A program made the position numbers and the translations under genes. DNA of 64,000 bases. It comes from Heligmosomoides polygyrus polygyrus. Lineage: Eukaryota; Nematoda; Chromadorea; Rhabditida; Heligmosomidae. The notes under the pieces are model-generated. The model did not search any database. It was not told the DNA's origin and saw only the letters and a list, made by a program, of their open reading frames with translations. This document shows positions 46,831 through 57,509 of this stretch, one piece after another. The stretch spans positions 28,139,407-28,203,406 of the forward strand of contig OX377202.1 of NCBI GenBank assembly GCA_947396885.1, read 5' to 3'. Position 1 is the first letter of the stretch, and each line of letters starts with the position of its first letter.

Positions 46831-47166
46831 GGCCTCGTGCATACTTCCCGTCGCCGCGATTGAATCGCGGCGATGAGATTTGCAGAGCGACGCGAAATAA
46901 TTTGAATTTCTCTGTGCTCGTCGTATCGCCCATCGCTCTGCAAGGGAGCGCGACGGCGATCCGTCTAGGACCAATGCTAAACACCGCGCGCGGCGCGAGA
47001 AAGTATGCCATGCCCGCGATGGGCGCGGGAAGCTATCGCGCATGCCGACCGCTGCTGTTGCGGCGGCCGCGGCGAAGTTTTCTTTGACTGCTCTTCCGCG
47101 TGCGGCGGAATGGCCATGAAGTGAGCGCCGCGATGGCATCGCGGCGATGGAAGTATGCCCCCGGCC
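46831..47166. mobile_element. 336-bp MITE, TAA target (copy 2)
   Basis: Same length and sequence family as 23063-23398, flanked by TAA at 46828-46830 and 47167-47169. The left TAA is shared with the preceding MITE, so the two lie back to back. Confidence 0.92.
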
Positions 47167-47280
47167 TAACTGCGGAGTGGCGTTCTACCCCCCCCCCCCT
47201 CGCCCTTTAAACAGAGGTGTGGCAAATGTCTTCGTCTCCACTGTCTCGTAAGGCAGCCACTGCACTCTCGGGCAAGCGCA

Positions 47281-47393
47281 GGGGCCGTATGCTCGTCTAC
47301 CCCGAGTCTCCACCAATGAGGGATTGGGGCGTGACATGATATGTTGATATTGATTGATTCTCCCCCAACGGGGGAACACGAGCATACGGCCCC
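47281..47393. repeat. Short inverted-repeat element
   Basis: GGGGCCGTATGCTCGT at 47281 is the inverse of ACGAGCATACGGCCCC ending at 47393, and CTACCCCG faces CGGGGGAA just inside. A 113-bp MITE-like unit; no clear target duplication. Confidence 0.6.
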
Positions 47394-47920
47394 ATGGGTT
47401 AGGGGTGGGCGGGCCAGGGGGACGAGGGGGTGGAAAGCTCGTGCCCGGCCCTAACGAGCATCACACAAGTAAGCGAGTGCTGGCCAACTGCGAACGTGTA
47501 TGAGGAACCGCTGCGCTGCACTGCATCCGAATCTTATGGAGGAGATGTTCATAGGAAACGGGCGAGCTTTTCGCGTTCTTGCTCAAGATTTCCGAGTGCT
47601 TCAGCTACGTATGTTGTTCGCGAAATCAACATGGCCAACGACCTGTTTCCGGAGCTAGGCAAGAGGAAACGAAGGAAGTCATTCCTTGACCTGTGGCTGC
47701 CGTCTGCGCGAAATTTACACGCGCGTTGGCCGTGCAGCACCATGGCTATAAATTCATTGGAACTAGGAGCCAGCACATCTGACAAAAGATGGTTGAGAGA
47801 ACTGAAGTCCCGTTTGCTGCTCAAAATAGCTATGGAAACAGCAGTAAAATACTGACTTGTTATTCGGCTGGCCACCGCTACTCCTCGTTAAACGTACACA
47901 AGCAAAAAACTGAGGGGAAG

Positions 47921-48027
47921 TTGTCCTAGTACCAGAGCTCGGTTGGTCCCCAAACGAATGACGTGTTAGAGACCTCTAACGCGCTCTAACACGTCATTCG
48001 TTTGGGGACCAACCGAGGACAGGACAA
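47921..48027. repeat. Perfect 31-bp hairpin inside a small inverted-repeat element
   Basis: 47941-47971 and 47984-48014 are perfect 31-bp inverted copies around a 12-nt loop. The outer ends TTGTCCT (47921) and AGGACAA (48027) also pair. The perfect match implies recent origin or strong maintenance. Confidence 0.85.
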
Positions 48028-48489
48028 AGTCAATTGAAGATATCGCTAGATTGTTCAGTTCCTAGCGTTCAAAGTTGGCGCTATCCGTAAGCCAGAGAAT
48101 ACATAGCTATCGCAGTACTGAGTGGTTAGTGATCCGGTTCGATAGTGTTGTCAGGTTGATAATTACGGAGATTGGACATAAGTGATTATAGGAACACAAC
48201 ACCCTAACCTAACCTACGAGAGGTAGCATTATACAATCTCCTTGTCTGAAGGGACAAACAGCATGCTTAAATTAGTTTTTCTAGCGATTATGGTTCCTCA
48301 AAGTTGATTATAGCGGTCTGTGCACTCTTAAGAATATTGAGACGATTTGCGTCCAAGTCAGTTTTATCTGTCTTCGCATATCTGTCGCCCATCTCGTTCT
48401 TTCAGGTGCAACAACCACCAGCTTTGAGGAGGTGAAGATCGATTGGGAGTTTGTTGAGCGGTTGATGCCCCATGAAGTGATACTCGAAG

Positions 48490-48715
48490 AGCGCAGAAGC
48501 CAGCTCCGAACCCCCCCCCCCCCTGGGCGATGTGAGCAGTTTCCACACGAGCAGCTTGGCTGCACCACACCCTGGAGTCCCTTCCCTTGCCTGCTTCTGC
48601 GCTCGAAGAGCGCAGAAGCCAGCTCCGAACCCCCCTACGCGATGTGAGCAGTTTCCACACGAGCAGCTTGGCTGCACCACACCCTGGAGTCCCTTCCCTT
48701 GCCTGCTCCGAACCC
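48490..48715. repeat. Tandem duplication of about 110 bp with poly-C
   Basis: GCGCAGAAGCCAGCTCCGAA then a C run, CGATGTGAGCAGTTTCCACA and CCTTGCCTGCT occur twice in order (from 48491 and from 48609). The C run is 13 long in the first copy and 6 in the second. Confidence 0.85.
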
Positions 48716-48884
48716 CTCCCACCCTTGAGCGACAAGAGGTTCGCTCGTGTAATGCTTGCATTGAAGGATTTCGCGCCCCATCGCCAACGCCGTGTTGGCC
48801 TGTTTGAATTTTTACCTTTCGCGCCCGAACAACTCGTCCGAAAACTCGTCCGCAGTTTTTTGCTTGTGTGCGTTTAACGGCGAG

Positions 48885-49000
48885 TGCCACCGCTACTGTA
48901 TAGACCAAATACGCATACAGGCTTTCAAATTACCCTCACGACATCACATAGAAATAGATTGGCACACTCCAAAGGGATTGATAACGCCCTCATTTTTCTT
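48885..49000 (+). mobile_element. SINE-A 3' fragment
   Basis: CTGTATAGACCAAATACGCA, ACGACATCACATAGAAATAG and GGGATTGATAACGCCCTC follow the order of the SINE-A body up to its GCCGTCCT end. Confidence 0.5.
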
Positions 49001-49056
49001 ATTTTTGTGGATTTCTATGAGCTTGCAGATCCGAATGATCGAGCAGGCACAAAACA

Positions 49057-49357
49057 ACTAATACGATTTCGGCGAACGCACTACCGAATGGTTACCGTAT
49101 TCTTTGGGCGTAAGAAAAGCGCGTTCAGGCAATTACACACATCCGCTACCAGTGCTTCATAGACGAACACGTCGTCTACTGAACTCCTAGGCAAGCTGGG
49201 CAACGTGTTCGGCACGGCTACTGAACTCCTAGGCACGCTGGGTGACGTGTTCGTCTATGCTCTGGTAGCGGATGTCTGTATTTGCACAAACGCGCTTTTC
49301 TGACGCCTAAAGGATACGGTAGCCGTCCGGTAGTGTGTTCGCCGAAATCGTATTAGT
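49057..49357. mobile_element. 301-bp MITE with 9-bp target duplication
   Basis: The ends are exact inverted copies, starting ACTAATACGATTTCGGCGAA at 49057. CACAAAACA occurs immediately outside both ends (49048-49056 and 49358-49366), a perfect 9-bp duplication, the length typical of Mutator-like elements. Inside is a duplicated CTACTGAACTCCTAGGCA segment (near 49168 and 49220). Confidence 0.93.
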
Positions 49358-49504
49358 CACAAAACAGATTACAAAAACCGAAATGAAGGCTGGGGGTTAG
49401 CTCAAGAGCCTCGAAATCCACAGAATTCCTTCACAAAGCAGTAAAGCCCTAGCAGACAGAACCTTAGGAATCTACAGTACCGGATGGTCTTTCACAGTGC
49501 AACT

Positions 49505-50003
49505 TGAATATGGCATTTTGTAGTGGTTGGCGCCAGAGACTATTACCACACATTGGCTGGTGCCGTTCACGGGAAAATTATGAAAAAATTGAAGGTGGAA
49601 GTCTCGAGAGGAGGTCCACCCTATATCCTTCCAATAATCTGCCTAGCTCGAAGAATTCGACCCCTCAAGCCTGGAGAGTGGCAGTTGGGAGCCGGTGGAA
49701 AGACTCCTCTGCGCCTTCCTGTGGGAACAAAGGTAGGCAAGCTCTTGATGGGCCAATACGGTCTGTGCGACCCTCACCTCAGGAATAGTTGAAGTGTACT
49801 CGAAGGCTCTCCTCGAGGGAAAGAAGTCTGAGGAGGCGGGTCCATTCGATCGCGCGCTGACCAGAATGGTGAAGCTGTTCGGTTTTGCGCGCCTATTCAT
49901 CGGAATCTACAACCTCTTTACGCTCGCCTATAGAAAACTTCTTCCGCCCTACACTTGCTTGAAGCCTCCAAAGACACAGAAAGCTGTTGTAGACTCTTCC
50001 TGA
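49505..50003 (+). CDS. Two putative exons of an unrecognised gene
   Basis: After CATTTTGTAG at 49529 a frame of about 85 codons runs with even composition (contains YYHTLAGAVHGKIMKKLK and RIRPLKPGEWQLGAGG). A second frame from about 49785 ends at a TGA at 50001-50003 and contains FGFARLFIGIYNLF, a possible membrane segment, with a lysine/proline-rich end. A clean in-frame junction between them was not found: GTAGGC at 49732 to CTCAG gives a frame clash. No family recognised. Confidence 0.3.
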
Positions 50004-50336
50004 CATTTACTGTCATGAAGGAATAAGAAGACCCTCCCTCTCCCAACTCAACCAGGAAACTGCATATAAAGAAAAACATGCAGCTGAACCACAGCTGTAG
50101 TGTAATTCGTCGTAAAACTATGCGCTCACGAGCCTCTCAAAGGATTTAGCAGAAACGGGATTTGCAACACGCCGTTCCAGACCCACAAAATCGAACGAAT
50201 CGGTGAATAACGCATTGCAATTGGAAATTTTTTGGATGACACAAGATACCCACCCAATCTGAAGATCTGAAGAAAACACTCACGACAAGAACGAACGCTT
50301 GAAACACCCCAAACGCGAGACCACCACCGCTCGCAA

Positions 50337-50636
50337 CCGGATAAAGGATAAGGATAAAGGACGGCGTTACTCAATCCCTTCTGGGATGCGCCAGCGCATT
50401 CTACTTCTACGGGATGTCGTGGAGGCGACATGAATGCGTATTTGGCCATACAATGACTTGCGGTGGCCAGCCGATGAACAAGTCAGCGCTCTATCCTTCC
50501 CAGACAAGTCTGGTACCAATTCACCGACCCCGGAGGGATGGAAGGCTTGGTTGGCCTGGGCGCGAAATCCGAACCAGGAACCTGGTATCGGGTGCACGCG
50601 ACAGTCGCGCCTCCTCCGACTGCGCTACACACGCCG
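50337..50636 (-). mobile_element. SINE-A copy, near full length
   Basis: Minus strand: A box TAGCGCAGTCGG (perfect), B-box-like GGTTCGGATTT, then the body with CCTTCCATCCCTCCGGGG and GGCCAAATACGCATTC, and a tail of CCTTTATCCTTATCCTTTAT. With 59128-59403 it defines the family. Confidence 0.85.
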
Positions 50637-50710
50637 GAATAGGACCAAATCGAACTCGGATGTTCGAAGAGGGCGCAGATGTTCAACTAGAGCGCGCAAT
50701 CGACAACTCC

Positions 50711-52166
50711 TCTGACAAGGGAAGGGTCTGAAGCGTATGTCTGAACGGGGGAGCGAGTCATATAGGGAGAATCCCACCCCTCAACTAGATTAAAAATGTG
50801 TCTATTTTTGCCAAGTCGTTAAACCCAAGGAGAAGGGGGTCCTTGAAGTCACAATGGAACACGGCGCATCACGAGTTTGGGGGTCTTGTACGCCCGCGAT
50901 GCCTCTGCTGCGTCGTGCAAGGAAGGTCGGGGGTTTGGTTCCTCTTCGGTCCTGCGTTTTTGCATTTCAAATGATTTGTTGAGATTTGGGGGATTCTGAC
51001 ATCTATATCATTTTCAAGCGTTTTCTGCGCATTTTCCAGCTGTACGCTGTGGAGAGTACCTTTCTTGCGAATTGCTTATTACTGACCAGTTTTGTAACCA
51101 CAAGACAATGAGAACGCAGTTCAACATAATGATGTGTAAACGCTCAACACCAGCGATAGACAGGCACAAAGTGCATGAAAAAGAAGCACTGGTCACAATG
51201 CGTACAGCGTATAAAACGTACAGGCTCCTCTGCCCACTGCTGCCCACTGCTTGCTTGCCTCTCCACATCCATCAGTTCATCCTGCGGATCACAACCTTCT
51301 TCTTGTTCGTCCACCACTTCCAGCTGTTCGTCTTCGTCAACTTCAAGTTGACATGCTTCGAAGTGCTTGAGTATGCTGGCCATCCATTCCGCCAGCTTGA
51401 TTTCTTCCCTCGAAGCTTCCTTGTCTAAAGGTGGGCCACACTTTAGCGAGAGCAGATGGATCATCGACGAACATTGTTGGTGTTAGGCTTTAGAAAACTT
51501 TCGGCAGACCTCTGATTTCCAGGTGACAAGCAAAGATGGGGGAAAGAGTGTATCGATGCCGTTTAGGTTAACTTGCAGGATCCACACACCTCGTTTCTCA
51601 TTTGATCCACCTCCGACGTCACATCCTGGTCTCTTGTGAAAATCCGAGCGGGATGGTTTTTCCTGAGGTCATTGGTCCATGTATGGAAACAGACTGTGAG
51701 AACCTGTTTATATGCTGCCCGTATTGTGCCCAGTGCTGCTTCATGCATTTTGCACCTGTGTATCACTGGTGTTGAATATTTATACACCACCATGTTGAAT
51801 ACCACAACGTATGTACCGCTGGGAAATGCGCAGAGAACTTCTGAAAATGGTGTAGACGTCAGAATCCCCAAAATCCCAACCAGTCAACTGAAATGCAAAA
51901 ATGCAGGACCGCAGCGGAATCAACCCCCCGACCTTCCTCGCACGAAGCAACCGCCCTTCCGTTGCGCTCAAAGCCGCTTGCCGGCAGGGGCATCGCGGAC
52001 GTACAAGACGCTGTATTCCATTGTAACTTCAAGGTTCCCCTACTCCTTGGGCTCTACGACTTGGCAAAAAATAGACACCTTTTCATTCTAGTTGGGGTGG
52101 GGATTCTCCCTATATGACTCGCTTCCCCGTTCAGACATACGCTTCAGCCCCTTCCCTTGTGAGGCC
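50711..52166. mobile_element. 1.46-kb element with inverted repeats of about 500 bp
   Basis: The ends CAAGGGAAGGGTCTGAAGCG and CGCTTCAGCCCCTTCCCTTG are inverted copies, and the arms remain alignable inward to about 51245 and 51655 (for example GTCTGAACGGGGGAGCGAGT against ACTCGCTTCCCCGTTCAGAC). The unique centre, 51250-51650, holds a minus-strand frame rich in acidic residues (runs such as EVDEDEQLEVVDEQEE near 51330). A nonautonomous DNA transposon with a possible captured coding piece. No target duplication could be fixed. Confidence 0.85.
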
Positions 52167-52199
52167 TCGCTCTTCAAACGCGCTTCGCTTTGAATTAAG

Positions 52200-52275
52200 T
52201 ATAAAAGGATGAAGGAAGGCATTAGTGAATCCCTTTTGGGATGTGCCACGCCCTACATTTACTTGCGGTGGCCAA
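52200..52275 (-). mobile_element. SINE-A 3' fragment
   Basis: AAAAGGATGAAGGAAGGCAT, GAATCCCTTTTGGGATG and TTGCGGTGGCCAATCCC follow the SINE-A 3' region with an internal deletion; AATTCAGAGGGATGAAGG follows. Confidence 0.55.
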
Positions 52276-52898
52276 TCCCTAGAAATTCAGAGGGATGAAG
52301 GAAAAAGAGGAAAGGAAGGAGTGTTAATAAGTTCCTCGAGAAGTTCCTTCCACTCTACTTTTGCTTGCCACTTAGAATGTATTTGGCCGCCTCCGTTGTT
52401 GGAGGCCGTCGAGTGAGATAGTCATTTATCCCTCCGCACAAGTCTGACTAGAAAACGAAAACACGGATCTAAAGCGACGGAGTATCACATTGTTCTAGAG
52501 GTGTGATGGAAAATAGGATCAATCAGCAGTGGACAAGACATCTGTTCCACCTGCCGTCATCGATGCGGCCAAACTGAGAGAATTTAAAGGAGTAGAATGT
52601 CTTTCAAAAGCTTTCGGTTCCATTAAAATTGCAGAGCTAAGAGGTGTCTTAATAGTAGATACACAACACGTTGAGGATTAACACATTACCGACACCTTGA
52701 GGAAGACGGTCCGCGCTGTTTGGTTGCGCCATGAACTCTTCTTCCACATCACAGTGTGGAGCTGCCTTGAGAGTGCGCATACCAGTGGACATTCCAAAAA
52801 GGAGTTGGTGCTTTACTTAGCACACACGATGGAGATAAAATAGCTGCAAAATAAAGCTTGACGTTATTCAATCTCTAGTGAGTCGCCCGTCGTTAGTA

Positions 52899-54312
52899 AT
52901 GGGTTGTTCGATATTTAATGTCGTTTTTTCGATAATTTTCGAAGTGAATTCATTATGTTAACAACCCGTTTTGTTGGACGACCATTTGCCATCTTTCGAT
53001 AATTTGGAGAACTCCACGTTTGAAGAATCCTTGGTATTTAGAAACGAAGAACTGGTGCAGCTCATTTTTAACAGATTGACGGAGAACCAAATTTAGCGTT
53101 AAAATTATGTTGGACGGAGCGGAATAAATGATCGTCTGATGGTGCTAAGTCTGGGCTATAGGGCGGATGTGGCATCAGTTCCCAGTTGAGCCCTGCTAAC
53201 TTGGTTATCAAAGAAGTGTGGGCTCCGGCGTTATCATGGTGGAACATTACGCCTTTGCGATTGACGAGTTTGGAGCGTTTTTCTTGGTTTCTTCCTTCAA
53301 TTTTGACAGTTGACAACAGCAGGCATCTGAATCCATAGTTTGCATTCTTGGAAGAAGCTCAAAGTAGACTATACCCTCGCGTATGTCAACGCGTTTGGTG
53401 ATGTGGATTTCCTTTATTTTGTGAGGCATCCAAGCATCCAGTTTATTTGCGTAACCAAGCAGACAGAACTGCAAGTAGACGGTTGAATTCGACATGCCAA
53501 GCTTCTCTGCCATCTTTCGAGTTATCGTACTCCGGCTCGTTCCGATTCATGCAGTTATTTTGCCGTCATCAGTAATGACTGTAAGGGCCCGTTTATACCT
53601 CTGACGCCGAGCGATGCGATGGCATGTATAGTGGCCAAATTGATCGATTGCGTCGCTCGATCAATGTGGCCACAATACGTGGCGTCGCGTCGCTCGGCGT
53701 CGAAGTATAAACGGGCCCTATGACCAGTGCATCTTGCACATTAAAATTTCTAGAGCGAAAGTGAGCAACCAACGCCGACAATGGCGTTCGGCGGGGCAGT
53801 CCTCACCATAAACTTCGCACCATTTCTTCCGAGCTTCCACAGCATTTTCTCCTTTCCGAAACAATAAAATATGCCGATAATGACCACGTTCGATTCTCGA
53901 TTTTTGACTGTCCATTTTCAACTTAATTTCTTTTACCAACTTGTTTCTACTATTGACATTCAGTTTTTGGCAGAATATAGTCCATATCACCGTTTACGGT
54001 GATCCTCACAAGGTCAGATTGCCAGACCCATCGGGAGGGCGAGAGGGCGGAGCAACTGCCACCGTACCCGCTTGGATGCGAGGGCCCGATAGTGTTGTAT
54101 ATGTGCCGATGTCATCGCCTTGGACCTACGTGTCCTCTTTAATGAGACGCTCACCTACAGGCCTAGAGGAACAACGCTTCCTCAATAAAGACTAGTCTAA
54201 AGTCTAACCTTCAAAGTATTATAAAGTAATTGAAGCTACACAATGACTACTACATAAAAATATGCAGATCACGCCATCTAGAGAAAACGACATTAGTTAT
54301 CGAACAACCCAA
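52899..54312 (-). mobile_element. Mos1-type mariner, both ends present, transposase broken, MITE inserted
   Basis: Terminal repeats TGGGTTGTTCGATATTTAAT (52900) and its inverse ending at 54312 are flanked by TA. On the minus strand the N-terminal helix-turn-helix part (HYRHILLFRKGENA, VYGEDCPAERHCRRW) is near 53900-53720, AEKLGMSNSTV near 53510, and the C-terminal HHDNAGAHTS and PPYSPDLAPSDDHLF near 53245-53130. Frames shift between blocks. The usual R of HDNARPH is G here. The 134-bp MITE at 53585-53718 interrupts the coding part. Length without it is 1280 bp, normal for mariner. Inactive, but ends look intact. Confidence 0.88.
53585..53718. mobile_element. 134-bp palindromic MITE nested in mariner
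   Basis: GGGCCCGTTTATACCTCTGA at 53585 faces TCGAAGTATAAACGGGCCC at 53718. Flanks TAA (53582-53584) and TAT (53719-53721) suggest a 3-bp TAW duplication with one change. The arms pair almost throughout (CGCCGAGCGATGCGA, TCGCGTCGCTCGGCG). Same terminal style as the 46.6-kb MITE. Confidence 0.88.
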
Positions 54313-55398
54313 TAAATCCTTTGCGCGTGATATCTGGAGAGGGTTTGCATGCATGAGCAGCGTTCCGATGGTTTTCGCAGCTCATCCGTCGCTCGGGCTT
54401 TCTGCTTTACGAAGAAGTCTAATGCTGAGAACAGTCCCTCGATTGTGCAATCGAAGCGACTATTGAGTTGTTCTACCGTATTTTGCGGTATTGCTAGAAA
54501 CGGAATTCATATTCGCGGCCAATACGCCAAGTGATCTTCGTAAGCGAGTGGTGCTGGCCCTGCCGCCCTTACCTACCCCCATATACCGTAATCTAACGAA
54601 ATCATTCGCGAATATAGATATTAGATTCGTGATAGGCACCCGCACATAAGTTCTCGCGTCGAACTTTGGGCAAAATCTTTGCTTCGACGATTGGTATCGC
54701 GAAAGTGTAGCAGTCTATTCCTCTAAATTAGCTTTTCAATGCACAAAGTATAGACTCACTTTCGCTCTAACGAACAACGTATGTGGACAAATGTTAGTCC
54801 TTTGTTGGTGAATGCAAATCACGAAACACTTTTAAAGAACACTTTTAAATTCAAAGTGATTGTCCTTCAAACCATAACGGGCGTCCTTCACATTAAACTA
54901 ATGTCTATCTAACACGGTTCGAAACAAGAACACACTGGACACACTGTTTAAAATTTTTCACAATTTTTATATGCTTTAAAGAAAAATTAGCTATCTATTT
55001 TGTTTTAAAGCATAGGAAGGCACCAATCTTATAGTGCATCAGAATAAAAGTGGAGCCTTTCACTCGACTAGACTTGTTAGGAAAAGATCTGTTTGGGTGA
55101 AGTAGCACAGATGGAAACACTGCAACAAGAATAGGTATATAAAATAAGGTATGCAACGAGTTAGACGAGTGCTTGATACGATCTCTATTTTTGCTGTGCC
55201 AAAAATTACCGCATTCTTGCACTCTAAAACGAGAAAACGAGCCTAGAAGTCGTTAGCTTTCCTCAAAAAAAAGTTTTATAAAATTTCAAGCAATGTGGCC
55301 ACTTATTGAGGCGGGTGAACTAATAAAATCAAAGAAATTCATGCTAAATTTTCCTTGGAAATTATTTTAACTATCTAAGAGATCTCTATTTTAAACTG

Positions 55399-55545
55399 GA
55401 AGAAGCTGGTTTTGGATTGCAAGGTGTTCAACTTGATTTCGAAGACGCCAAGCTTATTCAGAAGAGTGTCAAGTTTGATTTGAAAGCCGCCCAATTTGGT
55501 TTGAAAAGTGTCGAGTTTGGCGTGAAAATGGTACAAAGAGGCTTT
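55399..55545. repeat. 21-bp tandem array, seven units, heptad coding pattern
   Basis: Seven consecutive 21-bp units, with variants such as AAGAGTGTCAAGTTTGATTT and AAAAGTGTCGAGTTTGGCGT. In one minus-strand frame each unit gives a heptad of the form F-x-x-K-L-x-x, a coiled-coil-like pattern; in one plus frame it gives alternating V-x-F-x-L. No start or splice context was found. Confidence 0.85.
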
Positions 55546-55599
55546 GCATGACAGACTTCCTGGACATCCCTAAGTTTCCAGATCAAACGAATTGCGTTG

Positions 55600-56200
55600 G
55601 ATTGGAAATGTGGCATGGTCAGCAGTTGAACGCCAGTCCGATCTGGACAACGAGAGCAGCCGCCGCGCTTTACAGCAGTTACAAATTGGAGTGAAAGTGC
55701 AAGTACTTCTGCACTGAGCAAGAGCTCATATCGCGTGAGTGCAGCGGACAGCGCTCACGCGGAGCACGAGCTCCCACTGGCGAAGGCCGTCTTACGAGTC
55801 CGACTCGAAGCCGACGGGCGTGTTCGAAGCAGGGCGGATGCACTGGTGGAGCAGTCGCCCATGCGGTGCAATACAGCCGCAGGTGGTGAGGGAGTTCAAG
55901 CGATGGCGACGGCGACGGCAGCGCTCACGACGTTTCGGCAATTTTTTTCGCGTCGCTGCTAAACGATGCTGAAGCGGGGCGCAATTGTCGCAAGCGCCAT
56001 CGGATCGAAGCGGCGCCGGCGCCCTGCAAAAAGCGGGGAGTCCATGGGGTTCGAGAAGCAGATGCCAGTCGAGACAGTCGAGGTCGGCGGGCTGCGAGAG
56101 CGCTATGCGCTGGCCTCGATGGACCCGAGAGCGCATTTAGGAGTCGTTCGTCTCAGCAGATGGTATCATGTGGTGCAGGAATAATTGAAAGAGACTGAGG
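55600..56200. other. GC-rich block with open frames, unassigned
   Basis: Clearly richer in G+C than its surroundings, with three overlapping open frames (55735-55962, 55739-55972, minus 56136-55792). A plus-strand frame has an Arg-rich run (FKRWRRRRQRSRR). No family recognised; the open frames may simply reflect few stop codons in GC-rich DNA. Confidence 0.3.
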
Positions 56201-56587
56201 ATGGGTTCGCTCTATGTGATGCCTGACATCGACGTCTAAGTCCCTCCACACATTATAGAGGGACACGCCACAAAAATGGACTGATAGGTTGGTCCACAAA
56301 TATTGCTGGATGTTGCTACCCTGTTGTCCAGTCGCTAATAGGTCCGCATACGTGTATGTCATCGGATGGCGCACGCAATTGACAATTTGTAGCTGCTCCT
56401 ACCGAATAGGATAGGTCCTCCTCCGCACATGTTTCCTGAACTAAATAACATTTCAAGAAATGCTTGCTAACTCTCTTGGAAATGTAATAGATTAAATAAC
56501 TAATCCAATGATAGAACCGACCTGAACAAACTTCGTATCTACTCTGAAAGTGCGGCATTGCCGGTCTGAAACCTTAACCTAATTCTA

Positions 56588-57481
56588 TTAGGTTGGCAAC
56601 TAATTTCGTGGACTCTCAAGAATCTTCAGCAAAAGTATTTATTAACAAATAACTAATGACAATCTTTAATCAAAATAAGATCCCTCGGAACGCAGAAGTG
56701 CTTCCCATATATCAGGTAGCTGGTCTATCCTACGGTCATAGAATTATTGTGCTTTTAAGGCCAAGAACCTTTGGAGGTGCATTTTGACATGGTCCACATT
56801 ATTAAATCGTCTTCCAACCAAGAAGTACTGCACCGAACTATAAACGCGGTAGTCACTCGGCGCAAGGTCTGGGCTGTAAGTTGGATGAGTTTGACGCTCC
56901 CAGTCAAGGTCTTCTATTTTTTGAGGCGTCCGGTTCGCTACGTTCCCTCCGTTTTGTGGTGTCAAGAAGGTATTAACTTCTGGGAGCTCGTCAAGAACGG
57001 TTCCATCATTAATGCTGTAATATACTGTTCTCGACCTGGCCGCGCGCAGGCTGAACTCCGCTGGAATCGGTTCAGACAGATTTTCAGGAGCAGAATTATC
57101 TATCAGCAAGATAACGCCAGATCACACGTCACGAATCGGGAGCTTCAAAAAATTGAAGACCCTAGCTGGGAGCGTCTAACTCACATACCTTACAGCACAG
57201 GCTGTGCGTCAAATGACTAGCACCTTCATTGCTCGCTGCAGCACTTCTTGATTGGAGGTCGATTTATTAATGTGGACCATGTCAAAATGCACCTCCAAGG
57301 ATTCTTGGCTTCAAAAGCACAAGAATTCTACAGCTGTGGGATGGGCCAGGTAGCTGACAAATGGGAAGCAGTCCCGCGTTCCAACAGATCTTACTTTGGT
57401 TGAAAACTGTTATTTGTTATTTGTTTATGAACACTTTTGTTGAAGGCGCTTGAGAGTCCACGAAATTAGTTGCCAACCTAA
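56588..57481. mobile_element. 894-bp palindrome made of two mariner 3' halves
   Basis: The ends TTAGGTTGGCAACTAATTTC and the inverse at 57481 are flanked by TA. The left half carries, on the minus strand, a mariner transposase C-terminus (THPTYSPDLAPSDYR, then FNNVDHVKMHLQRF). The right half carries the same region on the plus strand (IIYQQDNARSHVT, then FINVDHVKMHLQGF), where the catalytic box has decayed to YSTGCASND and a stop follows. So two copies of the same 3' half are joined tail-out, head-in. No N-terminal domain is present. Confidence 0.88.
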
Positions 57482-57509
57482 TAATATAAAAAATGGAGTT
57501 CTTTATCTA

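Noticed and set aside
47430..47875. Overlapping open frames on both strands (141 and 108 codons)
   Set aside because: No family match, no splice context, and open on both strands; probably chance in a GC-richer stretch.
48402..48908. 168-codon minus-strand frame
   Set aside because: It crosses a tandem duplication with a poly-C tract; the repeats explain the repeated peptide segments.
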